From positions 1,798,001 to 1,862,000 of the forward strand of contig NC_026655.2 of NCBI RefSeq assembly GCF_000004075.3: a stretch of DNA of 64,000 bases, in the 5' to 3' direction. Of the stretch, positions 25,901-35,599 are shown piece after piece (the first letter of the stretch is position 1; every line of letters starts with the position of its first letter). The notes under the pieces were generated by a model. That model was not told where the DNA came from. It made no database searches and was given only the letters and a program-made list of their open reading frames with translations. The DNA is from Cucumis sativus (lineage: Eukaryota; Streptophyta; Magnoliopsida; Cucurbitales; Cucurbitaceae). The position numbers and the translations under genes are program-made.

Positions 25901-26522
25901 TTTAAAATGAAATCTACTTTCTCATTATTTTTTATAATGTTTTATCTAAAATAGTTGAATTATTAGTCCATTCCAAAAATAAAAAACCATTTTTTTAGTT
26001 TTTGAAAATGGTTTTTTAAATTATAGGGAGAAAGAGTGTCCACAGGCTTGATTTTTAAAACAAAAAATCAAACGGTAATCAAATGAGAACTAAGAAGAAC
26101 GAAGAACGGACCTTAGTTTGACTAATAAACGAAGATGCAAACAAATTATCCCCAACCTCAACTGTTGAGTTTTTTATATTTCATTTTCTTGATGAACAGT
26201 AATAAAATTAAAAACAACCAAAAGAAAAGAAGAAGAAAAACTCACCAATGCAAAAGGGAAAATTAGAGGACTTGATGGCGGGTTCATTACCAGCACAAAT
26301 CCAACAGAGCTGATCGAACCGCTTCTCAGCCAATTTCCATTCCCATTCCTTGTCACGAAGAAAATCAATAAACCTCATTCTCGGACTTCTCTTCGAAGAT
26401 CTGTCTTCATGATTCTCACCCCTCGAAGACCAATACGACGACGAACAACTCGACGATGACGACAAGGAAGAAGATAACGATGAAGATACAGAGAGTTTCT
26501 CCTCTGTTTTTCGAAGCTCCAT
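19980..26522 (-). CDS. RBOH: Respiratory burst oxidase homolog (plant NADPH oxidase)
   Basis: Membrane NADPH oxidase that passes electrons from NADPH via FAD and two hemes to O2, making superoxide. Exons (minus): 26522-26246, 25467-25320, 25210-25162, 24680-24567, 24065-23658, 23195-22809, 22317-22222, 22112-21997, 21772-21670, 21112-20933, 20837-20712, 20621-20493, 20265-20187, 20089-19980; 773 residues. A Ser-rich N-terminus is followed by an EF-hand loop [12 protein letters not shown] (144-155) and a weaker second one. Heme ligands fit the family spacing: His331 and His345 in one helix, and the first His of WYSHHLF with the His of LLIVHS in another. FAD motif [14 protein letters not shown] motifs [15 protein letters not shown] and YWVTRE, and terminal FVFHKENY are all intact. 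At 773 residues it is shorter than most RBOHs (about 840-950), mainly at the N-terminus. An in-frame ATG at 26633 is possible but has a poorer context. Confidence 0.93.
20376..20453. repeat. 28-bp imperfect inverted repeat in an RBOH intron
   Basis: Left arm 20376-20403 and right arm 20426-20453 pair with about 4 mismatches in 28, around a 22-base loop. The arm begins 'aaaatcactttt'. It lies between exons 12 and 13 and resembles a small palindromic transposon derivative. Confidence 0.75.
21841..21960. repeat. Dispersed 'aatcactc-gaacatgtcat' repeat in an RBOH intron
   Basis: Contains 'aatcactcttgaacatgtc' at about 21938-21956, preceded by 'caagtgattttag'. A second copy with 'aatcactctcgaacatgtc' lies at about 24511-24530 in another intron of the same gene. 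Both resemble the arm sequence of the hairpin at 20376. Confidence 0.5.
22513..22635. mobile_element. Palindromic non-autonomous element in an RBOH intron
   Basis: Left end 22513-22536 ('tttggtccctatactttc') is inverted at 22613-22635 ('gaaagatagggatcaaaa'). The inside also contains inverted 'ctttcaaaa'/'ttttgaaag'. The arrangement is that of a small MITE-like or palindromic repeat; similar 'ggtccctatactttc' sequences are common in plant genomes. No target duplication was identified. Confidence 0.55.
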
Positions 26523-27599
26523 TGCTATGACTGACTCTCCAAATTCAAAACTGAAAAAATGTATGCATTTTTCTTGAGTAGTAGTACTCTGTTGATGCCA
26601 GTTTCTCTCTCTTGAGAACAAAAAATTAGTCATACAATGAGATTAACCCCTTGATGTTGTATTCCATTTTTGCTTCTCTATTTCTTTGACAAGTTTGTGG
26701 TGGTTGAAAGTGTGTGTATATATACATATAAGGACAATGGAAGATGGCTTGGCTTATGTGTATATTTGGTAGTGATTGAGATGTGTGAATAATTAGATAC
26801 CAATATTTAACTAAATCACTTAGTTCGATTCTGAGCTGCGTTTATCTTCCGTCTAATCATAACTTGTCATGTGTTAAATTTGTTCAATTTTGACAAAATC
26901 TATTGTTCTAATTAGAGATATTTTAAGCTTGCTCGTGTTCAAATTCCACTAAAAGTTTCCTTTTACATTCTCTAGTTTTAAAACGAGGAAAAAATGCTTT
27001 GAGATGACATTTTGCAATTGATTTTTTTTTATTTTTTTGTGATTGTTATAATTTTTTCACGTGGTGAAAATTTTCTTGTGTTACCAATTTGTTTTTAAAT
27101 GACAAAACTGTTGAAATGTTTACGAAATGTCAAAATTTCATATTATATAGATGATATGAACCGATGAACAATAACTATTACTTGACAGAATCTGAATGTT
27201 ACTATATTTTGTAAATATTTTGATTCATTCTGCTTTATTTGTAAATCCTTATTTGTGTTATAAATCAATGAAAGGTTTTTGCAAAAGAAAAAAAAAACGA
27301 GACTAACACATGTTTGTTAGTATAGATAGCACTTTCATGTCTTACAGATCAATCTCACTCATTTGTAGATGTGATCTCAGTTCATCCACATCCTCTTTTA
27401 AACTCAAAGAAGGATTTATTATAAGTATTATTGTGTGGACTTTCGCTATCATCTCGACAACGTAACACTTACACGCAATAATTAAAGGAGAAGAAGGTGT
27501 AAGATTGGGTGGATTAGGAGAGAAAGTGAAAGAAGAGGGCAGGTTAATCATTAGATTTCGAATATAAAGATAGAATACAAACGAAAAAGATCATGTGGA

Positions 27600-27621
27600 G
27601 AGAGAGAGAGAGAGAGAGAGT
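27600..27621. repeat. (GA)n microsatellite
   Basis: An uninterrupted GA dinucleotide run of about ten units in intergenic DNA. Confidence 0.85.
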
Positions 27622-28416
27622 TTTGAAGAATTAATTGACGTTTAGCTTTAGCAGCCCTTCTTTTGGTGTCTTCTTTTTTATTTTCTTCATGTTCTTTCAT
27701 GGCGGCTGTGGACGGCTGCATGTAGAAGCAATGTGTAAAGGACTACTCATTTTCATAATTTATATTTCAAATTCTCCCTTTTGTCTCTCAAATCAATGCT
27801 TAATTATTTTATATATGCTTTCTTCCATGTTCATAATTTTCTTTAATTCTCACTCACAATACTATTCTCTCAAATTTGCTGATTTTGTAAGTTCAATCCT
27901 AAGTAATAACAGCTTTTCGTTTACTTATTTGTCGTTAAGGGGTTCGATTCGACTCTTGTGAGTATGATATTTCTCTTTTCTTTAACTTGTTAGGGTGTGG
28001 TAGGGAGTGATCTTTCGGTTAATACATGTGTAGTTTCTTTTTGGAAAAAATAACGGTAATTAATTACTATGTACGCTTTAAAGTATATGAACCAAGAGAT
28101 ATGTTTTTCGTTTAATTTAAGTCTGCATGGCTACTATTTGATAATGTGTCTTTACGTGTTCTAGATAATATTTTATTTAGTGACATTTTTTGGCGTTTGG
28201 ACAATGTGATTTTTACTAAATGTGTGAGGTTTTTTTCTTAGGGTGAAAATATAAGTTAATTTGGAAAAAAGATTGAAGGGTTCGACAACAAATATATATA
28301 GTGTTTGAAATGATATTTTTAAAATTTATTTTAAATCGTTTTTATAAAAAGAATTAGAAAAAAACACTTTAAACATTCCTTACATGGACCCATATAGTTT
28401 TTGTAGTAAGTAAATT

Positions 28417-28560
28417 TTCAAAAATAGCCAATTTTATAAAATATTTATAACTTATAGCAAATTCTATTACTGATAGTCATTGATAAGCTATAGTGATATA
28501 ATTCAAAAATTTACTATAACTTGTAAATATTTTAATTTGTTTTGCTATTTTTAAAAATAC
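28417..28560. mobile_element. MITE-like element with ~45-bp terminal inverted repeats
   Basis: The left end 'caaaaatagccaatttta' continues to 'aatatttataacttatag'. It is the inverted complement, with a few mismatches, of the right end 'ctataacttgtaaatatt' through 'gctatttttaaaaata'. The centre carries short 'tgatagtcattga' palindromic words. There is no coding capacity and the length is ~145 bp. This is typical of a MITE; the superfamily is not assigned. Confidence 0.65.
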
Positions 28561-29681
28561 CCTTATTAAAGTACTTCTAATTTTATTTAAAATTGTTTTT
28601 ATAAAATGAATTAAAAATTGAGTTTTTTTTAATAGAAAATTTTAACAGACTATTCACACTCCATAGAATAAAACCACTTAAATACAAAAAAAACTTTATA
28701 CTTACTTTTTCTATAAAGTTGTAAACATTTTGTCAAATATTATATTTTTAACAATTTTCCATTAAAAACGGAAAGAAAGTTTAATCAATCTAAACATGTC
28801 TTATTGCACATAGACGACTAATATGCACATTTCTAAAGTAAATAAACTAAAATGAACAATCGTCATGTCTAGCAGTTTGTATTTAAAATTGGTGTAGCCG
28901 GAATGAACCTAAATAAACTTAAAAAAAGAAAAAACATAATTGAATTGCTATTGATCACAACTAATGCACATTTACTTAGAATAATTACGACTTTGTCACA
29001 TTTATTGTTAGTTCCACTTAACATTAACCGTTACAATAACAACAAAGATATCAATATACATATATATAACAAATACATAACAATTCTCACGTCATCCTTA
29101 TCTATAACATTAACGATAACAAAGATACCGTGGATTCCACATTTTCAAACACAAAATCAGATTGAACATCTTCTAATCTCGATAGTTATCCGATCGAACT
29201 ACAAGAAACAACGACGACAATGTAAAAGATACAATGAAATGTGAGTAACTTGTTAAAGTAGTATTAATGAAATACGTACAAAGGATTGCTTAAAATCAAA
29301 TAAAAAGAGAAAAATAGCAAACCATTTATGTATAAAGAAAGAGGTTTGAGTTTGTCATTTTTCAATAAATGTGTATGAACGTATGTCATTGGTTTTAACA
29401 ATTTGTTTACACGTAAGCACGAATGTAGGCATATGCAACTGCCACATAGACAGGCTTACTTGACCAACTAATCCCATGAAATAATAATGAAATGGAAGAG
29501 GGGAAGGACCCGAGGAAATGGAAAGTGTGAGTTTGGAGAGAAAACATTGGGTGGTAGTTTCGTTTACTTTCTTTGCTTGCCACCTCCACCTTACACTTCT
29601 TTACTTCAATTCTTCTCCATTTAAAAATAACACGTATTCGTCCTCTTTATACCAAAATTAACCAAAATATTTATAAGAAAA

Positions 29682-29864
29682 TTTTTAAAAATAACAAATT
29701 TTACAATAAAATTTTTAAATTTTATCACTGATATTCGCTGATATGCTACTTAGTCATTTATATGTTACCATCGTAAAAGTCTATCAATGACTACCGGTGA
29801 TGGAATCTAAAAATTTATTATACCCTGTAAATATTTTAATTTATTTTTGTTATTTTTAAAAATA
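29682..29864. mobile_element. MITE-like element, second copy
   Basis: Starts 'tttttaaaaataacaaattt' and ends 'tgttatttttaaaaata', with the same 'ctgtaaatattttaattt' subterminal word as the copy at 28417. The centre has 'tatcactgatattcgctgat' and 'gtctatcaatgac'. It is non-coding, with terminal inverted repeats of about 40 bp, diverged. Confidence 0.6.
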
Positions 29865-31243
29865 CCTCATATTTATAATTAGAGTATGATTTTATTATTT
29901 ATCTGTAATAGACTCAATAGATTATTGTATGTGTTTGTGAGTAGAGATATAGATGAGTAATATTTTGTTATATTTATAAATATTTTTGTTCTTTAAAATA
30001 ATTTCACAAAATATAAATCGTTTTTATCTTAGATTTTGGCTATAAATGTAAGTAGTTTGAGTTTTAAATTGTTCCTATTTTAGTCTATAGATTTTGAGTT
30101 TAGTTTTAATCTGGATTATGAGATTTCAAGACGAGGGATTGTAAAAAAACGATGAAATTGATAAAATATTTAAGGTTTTCAATAGTAAAAGAAATTAACA
30201 AACTATTTACGTTATATATAATAAAACTATTAAAAAATAAAATTTATTAAATTTTTTTATTATTATTCTTAAAAAAACCTTTCAAAATTTTAATGATTTT
30301 ACCTTTTAAATTTAAGCTTTTTTTTTTTTTTGATTTGGAGCATATGTTGCCTTGATTTTTTTCATATGCTCACTTTAAATTTTGTGCATTTATGATCTAT
30401 CCATTAATTAATTTTAATAATAAGTATGAATTTATTATAATTTGTTAATTATTTTTAAATTTTTAATTAGTAGACATTTAACATTAAAAAAAATGACAAA
30501 TCTGTAACGTTTTGAAATCTATGAATAAAATTATTAAAAGAACTAAAAGAATAACATTATAAATGTCAGTGGCCGCATCTAAAAAAATACCAACTTCAAT
30601 GGTGTTTACTATTGAAATCGGTATACTTGTCGAAAACTTTTCATCTTTTTCTCTAATATTCACGAATATTTAAAAACTTTATTTTCATATACATTCCTTC
30701 TTATCGAGCTCAATTAAACGTTCCAAATACAAATACTCCCCTAGATCAAGAACTCAATTGAAAATTAGTTTCAAAATGTAGGAATTAAAAAAAGCACTTT
30801 TTTCTCCTTTATATTTGATTTTGGAAAGGTGTTGGCGTGTAGCTCTTAGTTAATTTGATGTGATATATATATATATATATTTCTGTTTTAGTGATTTGAA
30901 TTGGATTAAATGAGCTCACATCAAAAGGGCTAATTTTACAAATGGCTCATTTTGTTTGTTACTTGTCGTGTGGGGAAGAAGGTGGCCAAATTAGACCATA
31001 GCCCTTTGGGAAAATGGGTGAATTGGCTCACTTTACTATAGAGGAAATTGGAAATTGCTTCTTCTTCTTCTTTTCTTTACCTAGTTTTTAGGTTCATTTT
31101 TGGACGAATTTTAAAATATTACACTTTTAGTTCATACATTTTGAATTTCATTTCTATTTAATTCATAATTTTGAGTAATAGTTGCAAATATAGCAATTAG
31201 ATTCAAAATAATCATGTATGTAATAATATTTTTAAAATTTTAC

Positions 31244-31358
31244 AAATATAGCAAAATCTGTCAAAGTTTATCGTTGATAGATCGTGTTGCAAATATTGGT
31301 CTATCACTTATAGACCATAAGAGTTTATTAGTGATAGATTTTGTTATATTTGCAGTTT
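31244..31358. mobile_element. MITE-like palindromic element, third type
   Basis: Left end 'caaatatagcaaaatctgtc' is inverted at the right end 'agattttgttatatttgca'. Internal words are palindromic ('ctatcacttatag'). A truncated extra right end lies at about 31494-31520. Non-coding. Confidence 0.55.
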
Positions 31359-32527
31359 TTTTTTTAAATGTTACTATATACTTAATTATTATTTTTGAAA
31401 TTGCTACCAATTATAATTACCTTAATGGTAAAAAAGAAACAGTAAAAAAATATAATATTTGGCAAAATATTTACTATTAGTAGAAAAATTATCACTAATA
31501 TAATTTTGTTATATTTGCAAATTTGATGTAATAAAATAAGTTATTTTAAAAGATAGGTAAAATGAATCTAAATGTCTATAAATGTAATAAAATGTTGCAA
31601 TTCATTTCAGATACAACTAACAATCTATCACGTGACCCCTGACCCTCAATAGATCCATCCATGGAAATAAATCTCTACTCGGCCAAGCTTTTGTATACAC
31701 TACTGAAATGACTTTTATGGTCAAAAAAATCGGTAATTGTTTAAATATAACAACTTATCGATGATCGGATGATGGTAAATAGTAACATTTTGTTATATTT
31801 TAATATTTAAATTTTATTATATTAAAAAAAAAAACAATCCTAAATATTTGAAAGTAAACAATTAAACATTAGATTGGTTTTTCTTAAAAGAAAAAAATAC
31901 ATTGATTTTCAACAATTAAATTACACCTTGAAAACTGACTTCAAACCTTTTCCAAAATCGTTTTCAAAAGGTAAATTTTCATCAAAAAGCCAAGTCGAAG
32001 GTGGAGCAAAGCTTTCTCTCCAACAAGAACTTTGATTACTATCGCGAAAAAAATTCACAGATCCAGAGAAGACAGAACACAAAGCTTTGTAAATTTCTGG
32101 TTCTCTGTCTTTGTATTTCACATTTTTCTTTCTATAATCAATCTTAATCTGTTTGCTTCATTGCTGTTCATTTTTCACTCGCACCCATTTCAGTTTACCG
32201 TTTATTCGTTTGGTTTTTGGGGAAGATTTGTGGAAAACCCTGGAAAAAAAAGCTTAGTATAGGGTTAAATTTATCTTGCTACCATTTTTTCTTATTGTTC
32301 TTCGTGATTTTGTTTTGGATTTTTATGGTAAATTTATGTTTTCTTTTGGGTTTTATGAGTTCATGTGGATCTAGGTTCCTTAAATCATATTATATCACAT
32401 ATATATTAATGGGTTGTTGTTGATTTAGTGATTTCTTTGATTGAATTGAACTGGGTTAGTGTTGGAGTGTATGTGTCGATCAGGTTCACTGATTTGGATA
32501 CTTTGTTATGTTTATGACAGATAATTG

Positions 32528-35500
32528 ATGGAAAGTTTGTTGAGTGCACGAATCAAACCATTACCTACTCATTGTAGACAAATTCATTCCTCATTTCGTC
32601 CTAAGTTGTTCTTGCAATTTGCTAGAAGATTGGATAAAGGTGGAATGGAGATGGGGAGATGTGGTATGTCATTCAATCCAATTGCCGCTTCAGTTCAGCC
32701 AATTGAAGGCCCTACACTTTCCAAATTCAACAACACATCACCATCTAAAGGTCACTACAAATTTCTTGAATATATTGTCCTCTCTCAGTGTCTCTACTGT
32801 TTATCTACTTTGTAGGAATGGAATCTGATTAACATAATAATATTTTTTTGGTAGCAGCCACACATAGTGATAGTGTAGAGTCAGTAGTTGACAATACAGG
32901 TGGTATGGAATTGTCTTTTAGTTTACTTTTTTTTTTTTTTTTTTTTGGGGGGGGGGGGGGGGGGTCAATATGAGCTACGAAGGGAAGAATGAAAATGTCA
33001 TATTTCAGTAATCAGTGAAATAACTATGCCTGAACTCTTCCTGTTAATGAGTTCATTAACCCATTCTTGGTAGATATTCTTTCATATCTCTTTGTTGGTT
33101 ACTGGCCTTAAACTTTACTCCCAAAATATCAGAGGCGTTGGAACTGTGGAGAAGTGCAAATGCAGTATGCTTTGATGTTGATAGCACAGTTTGTGTAGAT
33201 GAGGGCATTGACGAATTAGCAGATTTTTGCGGAGCTGGAGAAGCGGTTGCAGAATGGACTGCTAGGTTTGATTTGTTTGATTTTTACATGATTTAATTGG
33301 CATCTATGAATTTTCATCAACTGAAATTTGTAAGTCTGGTTCAGGGCAATGGGTGGTTCTGTTCCGTTTGAGGATGCTTTGGCGGCTAGACTTTCTTTGT
33401 TTAACCCTTCTCTTTCCCAAGTTGAGGAATTTCTTGCTAAGAAACCTCCAAGGTATGGAGCTATATTCCACATGCATTAACATTTTTCCTTAACCATGGA
33501 AGGATACCAAAAAAGGGTTGGGGGGGATTATGGATATACATGTCTATAGAACATTTGTGTACTCTGATATAGACTAGGGCTTTCTGTTTCTAAGACTACT
33601 GGTGAATAAAGCATAGCGATAGTGGCCATCTACCTAGGACTTAAAATCCTACAATTTTCTTTGACACTCAAATTGATGTAGGGTCTTGTCCTAAAAAGGA
33701 ATTTAAATAGGTCGCAAAAGATACACATACTTCGATAATGTCTCCCACTTCCGTGCCTACTTGTCTGGCTAGATCAAATGATATTGGTTTTATCATCTTT
33801 CTTTCTGTATTTTTCTTAACATAATGCAAGATGGTTGTATAATTCATCTTTTATCTTGTCAATAACAGACTCTTTAGACCACTAATGTGTTAGGTACTAG
33901 ATATCTAGTATAATGTTGGTTAAGGGGTATAAGGGTAATTAGATAGATTGGAAGTTACTAGTAGTTATTGTATAAAGGCGGTTACTAGGGTGGTTACTAC
34001 TTGTTATAAGTAGAGGGAGGGTAAGTGAGAGTAAGGGAGGTTATTCTATGGAGTGATCTAGGGCTTGGGTGAGAGTACTCAAGAGGGAGGCTCCAAGTGC
34101 CTTATACTTGGGTTTATCTTGTATTTTCTTATAGTTACATTATAATAAATTCAAATCTTGTTCTCGTTAGGAAGTATCCTAACATAATGTTATCAATATA
34201 AGAACGTTCAGCTCAAAGGGCACTCAGATATTGTTTGATATTTAACAGCTGCAAATTTGTTTTTTAAGTATTTTTATTTTAACAGCCGCCCGTTCCATTA
34301 GCAAATAAGTCTTCTAAGTAATCTTTTAATAGAATGTTTGGATGTCTTTTTCTGAGACGATGCATTATTATAACAATCAAACTCACCAAATTTCCACAAA
34401 AGAATGGACATGAAAAGTTTTCATTGAATGTGAAGTATTTTATGTGGTAATTCTTCAAACAAGACTTTGCAGTCGCTGTAAAACAGTATAAGAGCATTTG
34501 TGCTTCAAATCTTCAAACCAACTCTTAAAAGGTAGGAGTAAAAAGCAGGGATATATTTTTCGGCTTTTCTCGTTAATTCTCCAGCTTATCCTGTTAAAAG
34601 TTTTCTAGTCCTATTTTTCATAGTGCTGATTGTTACTCTTTAGGCTTTCTCCAGGTATTGATGAGTTAGTTAAAAAGCTAAAAGCTAACAGCATTGATGT
34701 ATATCTGATTTCGGGAGGCTTTCGTCAAATGATAAATGTAAGTTCACGGCTACTGAGGGCCCTCACGTTTGTTACTCTGTATTCATTTCATCAAGGACTA
34801 ATCAATTTCTAATATCAGTTTTAGGAAAGTTAATGAGGCATTGATGTTCATTATTATTAATCAACGAGCTACTTTATGTGAAGCCTGTTGCATCAATTCT
34901 TGGCATTCCACATGAGAATATTTTTGCCAACCAATTGCTTTTTGGAAGCAATGGTGAATTTGTGGGGTTCGACAAAAGTGAGCCTACTTCAAGGAGTGGG
35001 GGAAAAGCAGTTGCGGTACAGCAACTGAGGAAGGTACAATCATTACGTTTGGTATGACATCCGGTTGATTTTACTTATACAAATTTTGATTCAGGTTGGT
35101 TTTGCAGGCTCGTGGATACAAGACATTGGTCATGACCGGGGACGGTGCAACTGATCTTGAGGTGAGAAGAGGCCTTTGATCCGCCATTTTCTTTTTCATC
35201 TGAAATATCTTATTCTAGACAATCATGGTTACCTGTTACCAGCTAATCCTACATAGGCAAACGACTTCCACTTACTAGCTTCATAATTGTGGCTTCATGC
35301 CTATATTTTTCTTCTTCATGGTTTTAGTTAATTAGATACGATGATTGGATTCCAACTAATTTGACAACGGATCTTAACTTAACTGAGCTGAATGTGCTGT
35401 AAAGTCATCCGACAAATGAGCCTGGTTTTGTATTTTCTTTCTTCTAATTCTAATGCATTTTCTTTCTGTTTAGGCTCGTAAACCTGGAGGTGCTGACTTG

Positions 35501-35599
35501 TTTATATGTTATGGTGGTGTTCAACTTCGAGAAAACGTCGCTTCAAAAGCTGACTGGCTGGTTTTCAATTTTGTAGATATGATCAGCTCCCTTGACTAA
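32528..35599 (+). CDS. PSP: Phosphoserine phosphatase, plastid-targeted
   Basis: HAD-family enzyme that hydrolyses O-phospho-L-serine to serine, the last step of the phosphorylated serine pathway; plant forms act in plastids. Exons: 32528-32750, 33133-33265, 33345-33452, 34644-34737, 34884-35033, 35108-35161, 35474-35599; 295 residues. A 42-bp candidate exon at 32858-32899 can be added in frame (309 residues). The first ~75 residues are basic, Ser-rich and low in acidic residues until the end, as in a transit peptide. The catalytic core follows: CFDVDSTVC (nucleophile Asp in DVDST), GGSVPFEDALAARL, LISGGFRQMIN, ANQLLFG, MTGDGATDLEA and GGADLFICYGG. All HAD motifs are intact. The start ATG at 32528 follows a likely leader-intron acceptor by seven bases. 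Intron 3 (33453-34643) contains a solo LTR. Confidence 0.94.
32858..32899 (+). other. Candidate 42-bp cassette exon of the phosphatase gene
   Basis: Flanked by a T-rich tract plus GTAGCAG (acceptor) and by ACAG|GTGGTA (donor). Inserted between exons 1 and 2 it keeps phase and adds 14 residues (ATHSDSVESVVDNT) between the transit peptide and the catalytic domain. The acceptor is a tandem TAGCAG, so a further one-alanine variant is possible. The Arabidopsis protein, as I recall it, has no such insert. Confidence 0.5.
32927..32964. repeat. T20-G18 homopolymer junction
   Basis: Twenty T residues (32927-32946) run directly into eighteen G residues (32947-32964), 27 bp downstream of the cassette-exon donor. 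It may be real or an assembly/sequencing artefact; lengths of such runs are unreliable. Confidence 0.8.
33888..34184. mobile_element. Solo LTR of a retrotransposon in a phosphatase intron
   Basis: A 297-bp segment begins TGTTAGG and ends CCTAACA, the inverted TG...CA termini of an LTR. It is flanked by identical 5-bp direct repeats TAATG (33883-33887 and 34185-34189), the target duplication of LTR-element integration. Inside is a TATA-like 'ttataagtagaggg'. There is no internal coding region or second LTR nearby, so recombination to a solo LTR is inferred; the short length suggests a Ty1/copia-type or small element. A solo LTR carries no coding sequence. Confidence 0.85.

Larger units (their letters stand above)
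26523..32527. other. Large AT-rich intergenic region
   Basis: Upstream side of RBOH (minus strand) and upstream side of the phosphatase (plus strand), so the region between them is divergent promoter DNA plus filler. No gene is supported: the longer open frames, such as the one at 28903-29244, are low-complexity and match nothing I recognise. Contents: a (GA)n tract at about 27600-27620, MITE-like elements at 28417-28560, 29682-29864 and 31244-31358, and an AT microsatellite near 30866-30880. The phosphatase 5' leader probably lies from about 32050, with a leader intron ending in 'gacag' at 32520. Confidence 0.55.

Noticed and set aside
28903-29244. 113-codon open frame in intergenic DNA
   Set aside because: Low-complexity Asn/Ile/Thr-rich translation with no splice or family support.
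29407-29589. 60-codon minus-strand open frame near 29.5 kb
   Set aside because: No domain, no splice context and no neighbouring exons that extend it.
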